The position numbers and the translations under genes are program-made. The notes under the pieces were generated by a model. That model made no database searches. It was not told the DNA's origin and saw only the letters and a program-made list of their open reading frames with translations. Shown here piece after piece: positions 1 to 6,864 of a DNA stretch of 9,426 bases. The stretch is from Chlamydiia bacterium (GTDB taxonomy: Bacteria; Chlamydiota; Chlamydiia; Chlamydiales; FEN-1388), in NCBI GenBank assembly GCA_023269335.1, contig JAHFTM010000050.1:1-9426 (forward strand). Reading direction: 5' to 3'. Position 1 is the stretch's first letter, and each line of letters opens with the position of its first letter.

Positions 1-339
1 GATGCTGAGCGCCTTGCACTGCTACAGAACGTAGCTGAAGTTGCAGCAGAAGGTGTAACTGAAGCAGATAAATGGACAGCTGCTACCTTACGAAGAATTA
101 TTGCTATTGCGCAAAGAGCGCAAAAAATAAAAAGAAATCAACCAGCAGTTGAAGTGTTGTCAAGAGATAAAGCGGGTAATGCACAAGCAAATACAGCTCC
201 TCTTGTTCGACTAGCTCCTTATGCTGGTGCGGCAGATCAGGCTCGTTTAAATCAATTTAGACATGATGAAGCAGAGCAGTATACAGCTGCACAAGAAAGA
301 GAGCCTACGAGGCCAGAGGATCTTATAGAGTATACATGA
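1..339 (+). CDS. C-terminal fragment of an Ala-rich helical hypothetical protein
   Basis: The first reading frame is open from base 1 to a TGA at 337-339, so this is the last 112 residues of a gene that begins outside the window. The visible part is rich in Ala, Glu, Arg and Gln, has no cysteine, no obvious membrane segment and no catalytic motif, and should be mostly alpha-helical. A TTG at 154 could be read as a start, but the open frame continues upstream with the same composition, so a partial gene is more likely than a 61-residue one. The next gene starts 34 bases downstream on the same strand with its own ribosome binding site, so the two are probably co-transcribed. I do not recognise the family. 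Co-occurrence with the Pro/Ala-rich neighbour hints at a lineage-specific pair, which is inference only. Confidence 0.6.
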   Translation, partial: DAERLALLQNVAEVAAEGVTEADKWTAATLRRIIAIAQRAQKIKRNQPAVEVLSRDKAGNAQANTAPLVRLAPYAGAADQARLNQFRHDEAEQYTAAQEREPTRPEDLIEYT

Positions 340-358
340 TCGTAGTGGTGAAGAATAT

Positions 359-365
359 AAAGAGG
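359..365 (+). promoter_or_regulatory. Ribosome binding site that decides the start of the 495-residue gene
   Basis: AAAGAGG lies 8 bases before the ATG at 374. A GTG at 365 is in frame but overlaps this Shine-Dalgarno sequence, so the ATG is the better start. Confidence 0.6.
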
Positions 366-373
366 TGTGCGTT

Positions 374-1861
374 ATGACAAGTGTTCCTGCTGGCGGTGTG
401 CCGCCGCAAGTTCCACAACCAGTGCCAAATCCAGCAGCGGCAGCTGTTGCTCAGCCGAAAACTGCCTATTCGCTGCAGAGCCAAGAGCTTCACTATCACG
501 CAGATACTGGGCAAATGGAACTTCAAATTCAAGCCAAAGATCAAAATGGCAAGGCTATCACTATAAAAAAAACACTGAATGTGAGTGTTGAAGGTGGCGT
601 GGTTGCTGGTAAGGTTGCCTTGGCTATGATAGCACGATTTAAAGAAGTGCAAATTGATAAACAATTGGCGCTTGAATTTTTACAAAACGAGGCTGACAAC
701 ATCAATCGAAAAATTACGCATCCGCCAAGTGCGAAAACGAAGCTGGCAGTTGATTTTGATGAGCGTGGCTTTACAGTGGCTAGAATGAAAGAAGGTGAGG
801 TAGTTAGCAGTCGTCATGTTCAAGTTGGCGCCATGCTAGGCGTCAATCAACAGGAATTGCAGGAGCTTCAGAATAAACACAAAGATGGCATTGAGCTTGC
901 CACAACCCACGTGCAGTGCAGAGTACAACTGGATGCTCTTTTTAAGAATATGCGCGCAAGCGATGTAGAAGCTGCTTTGGGCCGCATTTTTGGTGATAAA
1001 AACCCTATTACGATTGCTGATTTATCTCCAGCTGATAGACATGGTTTGGATGAGCATGAAATGCTTTCCACGCTTTTGCGAGCACCGGTAAATGCGGGGC
1101 TACTAGCAGCTCTTGTTCAAAAATGGAAACAGGTGCGAGAAGAAGTTCAGGATGAAATAGAGCAAGGCAGTCTTTATACTTTAGTTAAAGATTGGTCGAA
1201 AGAAACATTCGAGATCACAAAACCTAGTATCAGTAGAAATCCGCTTCTTCAAATCATCACAAAGTTTGCCAAGACGCCACCTGTACAGCCACCTGGAAGC
1301 TTAGAGTTAGAAGAACAGCTTATGCCGCCTGCGATGATGCGTTTGGTGACAGATCTTGAAGAGCGTGTAGATGATACCCTCGAGTTGGCAGCAAGCGTTG
1401 ATGCGCTGCAGCCACAAGAGAGGCTGGCCCTTGCAACTCATTTGCCAATTATGGTGGCAAAAAATGCAAATACTCCAGATAAAGCGAACGCTTTGGCTAC
1501 AATCTTGAAACAGGTGAAAGTGAGCATGGCAGGCAAGGGTGAAAGCGTGCCTGTTCCATCAGCACCACCAGCACCACCAGCTCCGCCTACGCCGCCTGCT
1601 GCAGCTAGCATTTTGCCACCACAGCAGGCTACAGTAGCAGAGCTTGAACATACATGGGGGACTGTAGTGGATGCACTGCAAGATAAAGATAACACTCAAC
1701 GCCAAGAAGTTATAAAGCAGTTCAACCCGGCAGGAAGGCTTGCGTTGTGTGAGCTTGTCAATATAAGGGCAAATGCTGTAATTGGTGTGAATTCGCAAAC
1801 AGCTGAAAATCTAAGGTCTTTGCAAGCAATGCTTAAAGAGTACATCCGCCTGCACCCATGA
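374..1861 (+). CDS. Hypothetical protein with two Pro-rich segments; possible secreted protein
   Basis: A 495-residue protein of unrecognised family. Starting at the ATG preceded by AAAGAGG, it has a low-complexity Pro/Ala/Val N-terminus (about residues 1-30), then a predicted mixed globular part with many Glu/Lys/Gln-rich helices (about 35-385). A Pro-rich linker follows (residues 393-416, made of PP-A and PP-T repeats), then a helical C-terminal domain of about 75 residues. There is no classical signal peptide and no convincing transmembrane segment. The design of a disordered N-terminus, helical body and polyproline hinge is seen in secreted effectors of intracellular bacteria, but no sequence motif proves secretion. 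It lies 34 bases after the upstream partial gene, probably in one transcript, and ends 6 bases from the stop of the convergent gene, leaving almost no room for an intergenic terminator. Coding confidence is high; function is unknown. Confidence 0.85.
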   Translation: MTSVPAGGVPPQVPQPVPNPAAAAVAQPKTAYSLQSQELHYHADTGQMELQIQAKDQNGKAITIKKTLNVSVEGGVVAGKVALAMIARFKEVQIDKQLALEFLQNEADNINRKITHPPSAKTKLAVDFDERGFTVARMKEGEVVSSRHVQVGAMLGVNQQELQELQNKHKDGIELATTHVQCRVQLDALFKNMRASDVEAALGRIFGDKNPITIADLSPADRHGLDEHEMLSTLLRAPVNAGLLAALVQKWKQVREEVQDEIEQGSLYTLVKDWSKETFEITKPSISRNPLLQIITKFAKTPPVQPPGSLELEEQLMPPAMMRLVTDLEERVDDTLELAASVDALQPQERLALATHLPIMVAKNANTPDKANALATILKQVKVSMAGKGESVPVPSAPPAPPAPPTPPAAASILPPQQATVAELEHTWGTVVDALQDKDNTQRQEVIKQFNPAGRLALCELVNIRANAVIGVNSQTAENLRSLQAMLKEYIRLHP

Positions 1862-1867
1862 GATGAT

Positions 1868-2704
1868 TTAACTGTAGTAATAGTCGATTTCTTCATTCTT
1901 TTTAGCTCCAATCACTCGGATATGCAATCGAATAGCTCGTTCGTCATATAAGATCTCGCCAAAATAGCTGTCGCCATCACACAGATGCGCATCTATAGAG
2001 GAAAGTGTACGCTCGTCGCGCACTGCAAAATGAAACAAAAATACGGGATGTTCATGGCCTCGACGCAGATGCTCTAGTGAAATCATCTGTTTTTTTTCAT
2101 CAAATGCCCAACGCAGCACATTACTAAAACCAATTTTTCCCTCCTTTTCCTTGGTCCGATTTTCATTCAGGGTCCGAGTGCCTTTTTCAGTGAAAACCAA
2201 AAATTTTTCCATTCTACCATTATCTTCCAGGTTTTTTGTTTTTGTAACTACGACATCTGCTGTGCCTTTGCCTTCCCAACCTGTGATAGTAGCTTCTCGC
2301 TTGCTAGATTTCGTACGCGCTTGAAAAGTCAATTTTTTCACTTCGCTAAGTCGTCTCCACACTGCATGAAGAAGCTCGGCATGCTTTGTACGTTCACTGC
2401 TGTCTTTTTGTACAAAAGAGTAAAGCTTCTTCTCCTGTGGGGAAAGCAACGTGTAGCTTTTCTTTAATAAAAGTTCTAATTCAGAGATTAATGGGTAGGC
2501 TGGATTAAACTCATAAAGGCGAGTTTTTCCTTCATGGTAGCTTGTGATGAGGCCACCCTTTTCAAGGCGCAGTAATGCTTTTTGAATGGGTGTAAGTGGA
2601 CATTTCAATACCTTCTGTAACTTAGCTCCATAACAGCTGCCATGCACAAAAAGAAAAAGCAATACCCGTTCAACGTTTTTATTTCCACATAACGCTTCAA
2701 GCAT
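1868..2704 (-). CDS. Winged-helix DNA-binding domain fused to a DUF6314-like domain
   Basis: A 278-residue protein. Residues 1-85 read as a winged helix-turn-helix of the ArsR/MarR type: a first helix VERVLLFLFVHG, a likely recognition helix TPIQKALLRLEKGGLI, and a wing around YHEGKTRLYEFNP. Residues about 120-278 resemble the DUF6314 family. They show a G-x-G start (GWEGKG), a Glu-containing LVFTEKG strand, a late H-x-C-x-x-D-x-Y motif (H240, C242, D245, Y247) and a terminal RVIGAKK element. The DUF6314 assignment is by eye and moderate; its biochemical role is not established. The gene is transcribed away from bioB across a 214-base region, so it could autoregulate or control the biotin operon, but nothing in the sequence proves that. 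The ATG at 2704 is chosen because the HTH begins right after it; the ribosome binding site before it is weak (AGG about 12 bases upstream). It ends convergently with the 495-residue gene. Confidence 0.8.
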   Translation of the reverse strand: MLEALCGNKNVERVLLFLFVHGSCYGAKLQKVLKCPLTPIQKALLRLEKGGLITSYHEGKTRLYEFNPAYPLISELELLLKKSYTLLSPQEKKLYSFVQKDSSERTKHAELLHAVWRRLSEVKKLTFQARTKSSKREATITGWEGKGTADVVVTKTKNLEDNGRMEKFLVFTEKGTRTLNENRTKEKEGKIGFSNVLRWAFDEKKQMISLEHLRRGHEHPVFLFHFAVRDERTLSSIDAHLCDGDSYFGEILYDERAIRLHIRVIGAKKNEEIDYYYS

Positions 2705-2725
2705 AAAAATACCAACCTGTAAATG

Positions 2726-2737
2726 GTTTATATAAAC
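2726..2737. repeat. Perfect 12-bp palindrome GTTTATATAAAC upstream of the wHTH gene
   Basis: The sequence is its own reverse complement. It lies 22 bases upstream of the start codon of the minus-strand winged-helix gene and contains a TATATA core that could serve as its -10 element. An autoregulatory operator is possible. AT-rich palindromes of this size also arise by chance. Confidence 0.4.
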
Positions 2738-2740
2738 TAC

Positions 2741-2754
2741 TTTTTAGTTTTTAG
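2741..2754. repeat. Tandem 7-bp repeat TTTTTAG x2
   Basis: Two exact head-to-tail copies of TTTTTAG (2741-2747 and 2748-2754) sit just outside the palindrome in the divergent intergenic region. On the strand of the winged-helix gene they read CTAAAAA CTAAAAA and lie where its -35 region would be expected. No function can be assigned. Confidence 0.4.
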
Positions 2755-2783
2755 TTCTTCCATTCGTTAATGTAGTCACAAAA

Positions 2784-2813
2784 AAATGGCCATTTATAGA
2801 CTCAATTATAAAT
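2784..2813. promoter_or_regulatory. Two overlapping dyads in the bio intergenic region
   Basis: AAATGGCCATTT (2784-2795) is a perfect 12-bp palindrome. It overlaps a 7-bp inverted repeat ATTTATA (2792-2798) / TATAAAT (2807-2813) with an 8-base spacer. Either could bind a dimeric regulator. The binding protein is unknown, and the AT-rich second dyad could be fortuitous. Confidence 0.35.
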
Positions 2814-2821
2814 TACATCAA

Positions 2822-2842
2822 CTACTTAGTAGGTAACTAAGT
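2822..2842. promoter_or_regulatory. Dyad ACTTAG-N7-CTAAGT upstream of the bioB promoter
   Basis: A perfect 6-bp inverted repeat (2824-2829 and 2837-2842) is nested with the odd-centred palindrome CTACT-T-AGTAG (2822-2832). It lies immediately upstream of the proposed bioB -35 box and directly before GGTTTAC (2844-2850), which looks like one half of a BirA operator but lacks its partner half. Operator role is inferred from position and symmetry only. Confidence 0.35.
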
Positions 2843-2853
2843 CGGTTTACTTG

Positions 2854-2882
2854 TTGCAAACAGGCTTGTTTTGATCTAAAAA
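2854..2882 (+). promoter_or_regulatory. Candidate housekeeping promoter of the biotin operon
   Basis: TTGCAA (2854-2859, 4 of 6 matches to TTGACA) and TAAAAA (2877-2882, 4 of 6 to TATAAT) are separated by 17 bases, with transcription expected to start near 2889, about 30 bases before the bioB ATG. It is a modest match and other hexamer pairs in this AT-rich stretch cannot be excluded. Confidence 0.35.
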
Positions 2883-2918
2883 TGTGTGCTTTCTGATTAA
2901 TTGAGAGGGTTTTTAGGT

Positions 2919-3887
2919 ATGATACACACAGGCTGGACATTTGAGGCAATCAAAAGAGTGCATGAGAGGCCCTTCTTTGAGCTTTTATCTCAAGCGCATG
3001 CTGTGCATAAAGAAAATCATGATCTTTGCGAAGTGCAGGTCTGTACCTTGATTTCTATCAAAACAGGTGGCTGTTCTGAAGATTGTAAATACTGCTCACA
3101 ATCAGCGCGCTACCAAACAGGTATTCAAGCAACTCCCTTAATGGAGTATGAGGAGGTACTGAGAAGAGCAAAAATTGCCATTGCTCGCGGTGCTTCACGT
3201 ATCTGTTTAGGTGCTGCTTGGAGACAGCTTCGAGAAAACTCTCAGTTTAATGAGATCTTAAAAATGGTGAGTGGAATCTGCGCTCTTGGCGCTGAAGTGT
3301 GCTGCACACTTGGTATGCTTACCTTCGAGCAAATTGAGAAGTTAAAAGAAGCTGGTCTGTATGCCTATAATCATAACCTCGATTCCTCGGAAAATTTTTA
3401 TAAGACAATTATTACTACTCGCTCATATCAAGAAAGGCTAGCAACACTTGACCTAGTTGAAAAGGCAGGTGTAAGTGTGTGCTGTGGGGCTATTTTAGGG
3501 ATGGGCGAAGAGATTGATGATCGTCTTGAATTTCTCCATACACTAAGTCTTCGTACACCACATCCTGAATCTGTTCCTTTAAATAAGCTTACTGCCGTTC
3601 CTGGCACTCCCTTAGAAAATCAGCCAAAACTAGCGATCTGGGAACATCTCAGGATGATCGCCACGACAAGAATTGTTTTGCCTAAAGCGACTATTCGCCT
3701 CAGTGCAGGCAGAGACACGATGACAAAAGAGCAGCATGCTCTCGCATTTTTTGCCGGTGCCAACTCCATTCACGGCGGTGGTATACATCTTACAGCAGTA
3801 GTGCCCACTGCTACTGTAGATTTTGATGATGAGATGTTTACGTTGTTTCAGCTGAAAAAAAGGCCTGCATATGCATACACAGCTTGA
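2919..3887 (+). CDS. bioB: Biotin synthase (radical SAM)
   Basis: Converts dethiobiotin to biotin by radical-SAM sulfur insertion, the last step of the pathway, in the cytosol. The 322-residue protein has the SAM-cluster motif C-x3-C-x2-C at C52, C56 and C59. Ligands matching those of the auxiliary [2Fe-2S] cluster in E. coli BioB are present at C96, C128, C188 and R260, with nearly identical numbering. Family signatures YNHNLD, VPLNKL, RLSAGRD and FFAGANSI are all present, so the enzyme looks intact. The C-terminus after GANSI diverges from the E. coli pattern (HGGG in place of FYG) but keeps the length. The ATG at 2919 is chosen because GAGAGG lies 10 bases upstream and the N-terminus then aligns with the family; an in-frame TTG at 2901 has no such support. 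It is first in the operon and overlaps bioF by 17 bases. Confidence 0.96.
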   Translation: MIHTGWTFEAIKRVHERPFFELLSQAHAVHKENHDLCEVQVCTLISIKTGGCSEDCKYCSQSARYQTGIQATPLMEYEEVLRRAKIAIARGASRICLGAAWRQLRENSQFNEILKMVSGICALGAEVCCTLGMLTFEQIEKLKEAGLYAYNHNLDSSENFYKTIITTRSYQERLATLDLVEKAGVSVCCGAILGMGEEIDDRLEFLHTLSLRTPHPESVPLNKLTAVPGTPLENQPKLAIWEHLRMIATTRIVLPKATIRLSAGRDTMTKEQHALAFFAGANSIHGGGIHLTAVVPTATVDFDDEMFTLFQLKKRPAYAYTA

Positions 3888-4965
3888 AAAAAGAAAGAAG
3901 TTAGGTAATTTGCGTTCGCTTTGTACTGTCCCTACAATGATTGATTTTGCCTCCAACGACTATCTAGGCCTTGCACGGTCAGCTTGTTTGCATGCCAAAG
4001 TGTTGGAGAAGTTGAAACATTCACAGCTCAATCGTCCACTTTTTGGATCCACAGGATCGCGGCTTTTGACAGGTAATAGTTCTTATACAGAAGATCTAGA
4101 GGCTAAAATCGCTCATTTTCATGGCTTTGAAGCGGGCCTTTTATTTAACTCAGGCTATATGGCAAATGTTGGATTAATTGCCTCTTGCATCAAGAGCTCG
4201 GATACTTTATTTTTTGATGGGCACATTCACGCATCTATGCAGGCAGGAATTAGATTATCTAAAGCTACAAGTTTTGCTTTCAGACATAATGACATCAAGC
4301 ATTTGGAGACTAGACTTAAAAAAAATGCTGGCAAAGCGCCGTGCTATGTGCTGATAGAATCAGTCTATGCTACCGATGGCTCGATAGCTCCACTTATTGA
4401 AATTGCAGCACTCTGCTCTCGTTACGCTGCACGGCTAATTGTCGACGAAGCACATGCTGTGGGTCTGTTTGGAAAAGAGGGGAAGGGCTTCGTAGCCGAG
4501 TACAACCTACAAAAACAGGTTTTTGCTCAAGTGACTACTTTTGGCAAAGCTTTAGGCACACTTGGTGCCATTGTTCTGACAAAAAGTTGGTTAAAAGAGT
4601 ATCTTGTAAATTTTGCCTCTTCATTTATCTACACAACAGCTTTGCCACTTTGTAATCAATTTGCCATCAGTACAGCTTATGATTTTCTGCCATTACTTGA
4701 TATTGAACGAGCACAACTGTTTTCACACATCAAAAGCTTTCAAAATTTATGCTCTTCCAAAACACAAATCCAGCCCTTTTACGTTAAGGGAAATGAGGCT
4801 GCGCACAGCCTGCAGAGAAAGCTTGCAGAAGCGGGTTTTGACGTGCGGGCGCTTGTAAGTCCTACTGTGCGTCGCGGCTATGAAATTCTACGTATCTCGT
4901 TGCATGCTTTTAACACAAATGAAGAAGTTTATACATTACAAGAGATTTTAAAAAGTCATGCGTAG
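3871..4965 (+). CDS. bioF: 8-amino-7-oxononanoate (KAPA) synthase
   Basis: A PLP-dependent alpha-oxoamine synthase that condenses a pimeloyl thioester with L-alanine to give KAPA, releasing CO2; it is the entry enzyme of the conserved biotin ring pathway. The protein has 364 residues, slightly shorter than E. coli BioF. Visible signatures are FASNDYLGLA near the N-terminus, GSTGSRLLTGN in the glycine-rich substrate region, the cofactor motif DEAHAVGLFG (D192 and H195) and the Schiff-base lysine K226 in TFGKALG. The start at 3871 lies inside the end of bioB (17-base overlap) with AAAGG 7 bases upstream, suggesting translational coupling. The gene overlaps bioD by 8 bases. The related enzyme 2-amino-3-ketobutyrate CoA ligase shares these motifs, but the operon context settles the assignment. 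Confidence 0.95.
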   Translation: MHTQLEKRKKLGNLRSLCTVPTMIDFASNDYLGLARSACLHAKVLEKLKHSQLNRPLFGSTGSRLLTGNSSYTEDLEAKIAHFHGFEAGLLFNSGYMANVGLIASCIKSSDTLFFDGHIHASMQAGIRLSKATSFAFRHNDIKHLETRLKKNAGKAPCYVLIESVYATDGSIAPLIEIAALCSRYAARLIVDEAHAVGLFGKEGKGFVAEYNLQKQVFAQVTTFGKALGTLGAIVLTKSWLKEYLVNFASSFIYTTALPLCNQFAISTAYDFLPLLDIERAQLFSHIKSFQNLCSSKTQIQPFYVKGNEAAHSLQRKLAEAGFDVRALVSPTVRRGYEILRISLHAFNTNEEVYTLQEILKSHA

Positions 4966-5590
4966 AATCATTGTCACAGGTTGTGGAACTACTGTGGGTA
5001 AGACTGTGGTTTCGGCATGTCTTACTCGTGCCTTAGAAGGGGATTACTGGAAGCCTGTAGTCAGCGGAACTGAGGAGGAGTGCGACTACGAAACGATGAA
5101 AGCGCTTCTTAACGGATCAGATTGCCATGTTCATGAAAGCTCTTATCGTTTGCGTGCAGCCCTTTCACCACACCATGCAGCAAAGCTTGAAGGTGTACAT
5201 ATCGATCCAGCTGCAATCATTTGTCCCATCACAACAAGACCACTGATCATAGAGACCTCTGGAGGGATTTTTGTACCTCTGAATGATGAACTGCTTGCCA
5301 TTGATTTTTTTCAAAAGTGGGATGCCCTTTGGGTTATTGTCTCGCGTAACTATTTAGGCAGTATCAATCACACGCTTTTAACAATTGAAGCACTTCAAAA
5401 ACGCAATGTAGATATTCGTCTGCTTATCTTTAATGGTCATGAAGTTACAGAAAGTGAACGCGCGATCAGCTTCTTTTCAGCAATTAAAAATAGTATCAGG
5501 TTAGAAGAGTATAAACAAATTACAGTGAAAACTATTCAGGAGTGCGCTGAGCAATGGAAAAGAAAGGAAGTATGGAAACTTCTAGTCTAG
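4958..5590 (+). CDS. bioD: Dethiobiotin synthetase
   Basis: An ATP-dependent carboxylase that closes the ureido ring of DAPA to form dethiobiotin. The 210-residue protein (E. coli BioD is about 225) starts directly with the P-loop GCGTTVGKT (residues 8-16, with K15 and T16). It continues with the conserved YWKPVVSG segment (K32), SPHHAA, the Mg-binding region IIETSGG (E99; the usual family form is VEGAGG) and a GSINHTLLT segment matching the family GCINHALLT. The P-loop departs from the canonical GTDTEVGKT at three positions, but glycine and threonine variants are known in the family. The ATG overlaps the last 8 bases of bioF and has no strong Shine-Dalgarno of its own, so translational coupling is likely. 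Its 3' end overlaps bioA. Confidence 0.93.
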   Translation: MRRIIVTGCGTTVGKTVVSACLTRALEGDYWKPVVSGTEEECDYETMKALLNGSDCHVHESSYRLRAALSPHHAAKLEGVHIDPAAIICPITTRPLIIETSGGIFVPLNDELLAIDFFQKWDALWVIVSRNYLGSINHTLLTIEALQKRNVDIRLLIFNGHEVTESERAISFFSAIKNSIRLEEYKQITVKTIQECAEQWKRKEVWKLLV

Positions 5591-6864
5591 TTGAAAGAGA
5601 TCGAAGAGTGATCTGGCATCCTTTTACTCAAATGAAGCTTGCTTGTGACCCACTAGCAGTTGTCAAGGGTGAGGGCGTTTATCTTTTTACGGAATGTGGC
5701 AAAAAGATTCTTGATGGGATTTCCTCGTGGTGGGTGAATTTACATGGTCACGCCCATCCCTATATCATTGAAAAAATCTGGGGCCAGGCAAAAATCTTAG
5801 AACAGGTTCTTTTTGCAGGCTTTACTCATGAGCCTGCCATTACACTTGCTGAACGCTTGCTTGCACTGCTGCCAGCTAGTTTTGAGAAAATATTTTACAC
5901 AGATAACGGCTCTACGGCTGTGGAAGCTGCATTAAAAATGACTTTGCAGTACTTCTTTAACAAAAACGAACAGACAAAGCGCATCAAGGTAGTCTGCTTT
6001 AAAGATGGCTACCATGGTGATACTTTTGGCGCGATGTCTGTTGCTGGGAAAAATGATTTTAACAAGCCCTTTAGAAAGCATCTTTTTGCTGTTGAGATGA
6101 TTGATGCCCCATTGAGAGGAAATGAAGAGAACTCTTTGAAGCAACTGCAGGCTATTTTAGCAAAAGAAGATATTGCCTGCTTTATCTTTGAGCCTCTGGT
6201 CCTAGCTAGTGGAGGGATGAAGATTTACTCAAAGGAGGGGCTTGATGCGTTACTTTCAGAATGTAAAACACATGGTGTACTTACTATTGCCGATGAATGT
6301 ATGACAGGTTTTGGGCGTCTAGGTCCACTTTTTGCAAGCCATGAAATGAAAGAAAAACCAGATATAATTTGTCTTTCAAAAGGTATTACAGGAGGTTTTT
6401 TGCCGCTAGGTGTAACAGCTGTAAAAGAATCAGTTTTCCAGGCATTTTATTCAGATGATCGCTCACAGGCGCTTTTACATGGTCATAGCTACACGGCAAA
6501 TCCACTTTCTTGTACTGCAGCGCTGGCAAGCCTTGATCTTCTTGAAAAAGAAGAATGCACAAATGCACGCATACGCATTGCAAAAAAGCAAAAAGCCTTT
6601 GTAATGAAATGGAAAGATCATCCCAAGTTAAATCGTTGTGAAAGTATCGGCACAATTTTAGTGGTAGAGTATAAAACAGCTGAAGGTACTTCTTACTTTC
6701 ATCCGCTTCGCGATAGGCTCTATCACCACTTTCTCAACCACAATATTTTACTGAGACCCATTGGTAATACGCTTTATGTGCTTACGCCTTATTGTATAAC
6801 TGATAACGAGCTGGAACAGATTCATCAACAGATCATTTTTACGTTGGAAAAGGAGTTATTTTAA
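5554..6864 (+). CDS. bioA: Adenosylmethionine-8-amino-7-oxononanoate (DAPA) aminotransferase
   Basis: A class III PLP aminotransferase that converts KAPA to 7,8-diaminopelargonate. Signatures in order are IWHPFTQ, ISSWWVNLHGHAHP, DNGSTAVEAALK, DGYHGDT, ADECMTGFGRLG, SKGITGGFLPLG with the Schiff-base lysine, HGHSYTANPLSC, and LLRPIGN with the substrate-carboxylate arginine. Two starts are possible. ATG 5554 gives 436 residues with CAGGAG 11 bases upstream. ATG 5572 gives 430 residues, close to the E. coli length and N-terminus, but its AAAGGA is only 3 bases away. With the second start the key residues are D241, K270 and R395. The position of E. coli Tyr17 is Phe here, as I recall it in the lysine-using Bacillus enzyme, so the amino donor may not be SAM. 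It overlaps bioD by 37 (or 19) bases. Confidence 0.95.
   Translation: MEKKGSMETSSLVERDRRVIWHPFTQMKLACDPLAVVKGEGVYLFTECGKKILDGISSWWVNLHGHAHPYIIEKIWGQAKILEQVLFAGFTHEPAITLAERLLALLPASFEKIFYTDNGSTAVEAALKMTLQYFFNKNEQTKRIKVVCFKDGYHGDTFGAMSVAGKNDFNKPFRKHLFAVEMIDAPLRGNEENSLKQLQAILAKEDIACFIFEPLVLASGGMKIYSKEGLDALLSECKTHGVLTIADECMTGFGRLGPLFASHEMKEKPDIICLSKGITGGFLPLGVTAVKESVFQAFYSDDRSQALLHGHSYTANPLSCTAALASLDLLEKEECTNARIRIAKKQKAFVMKWKDHPKLNRCESIGTILVVEYKTAEGTSYFHPLRDRLYHHFLNHNILLRPIGNTLYVLTPYCITDNELEQIHQQIIFTLEKELF
6851..6855 (+). promoter_or_regulatory. Strong ribosome binding site inside the end of bioA
   Basis: AGGAG lies 8 bases before the ATG of the di-iron protein gene, whose start overlaps the bioA stop as TAATG. 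The strong site plus the one-base overlap tie this gene to the biotin operon and fix its start. Confidence 0.6.

Noticed and set aside
323..664. Minus-strand open frame opposite the start of the 495-residue gene
   Set aside because: It lies fully within or against a convincing plus-strand gene, has a Cys/His/Phe-rich composition typical of antisense frames, and lacks a ribosome binding site.
1438..1798. Minus-strand frames rich in Gly/Ala or Trp/Cys
   Set aside because: They are antisense images of the Pro-rich repeat coding region and show no protein-like features.
2792..2813. TTATAGA as a BioR box
   Set aside because: Only the first seven bases match the alphaproteobacterial BioR consensus, and no BioR-type GntR regulator is nearby.
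2824..2842. Resemblance of the ACTTAG/CTAAGT dyad to a TrpR operator
   Set aside because: The half-sites and spacer differ from the trp operator and the gene downstream is bioB, so the similarity is probably incidental.
2844..2850. GGTTTAC as a BirA biotin operator
   Set aside because: It matches one half of the enterobacterial operator, but the required TTGTAAACC-like half is not found at the right distance upstream.
2901..2918. TTG at 2901 as the start of bioB, adding six residues
   Set aside because: The ATG at 2919 has GAGAGG 10 bases upstream and gives cluster-residue numbering almost equal to that of E. coli BioB. The TTG would lie on top of that ribosome binding site.
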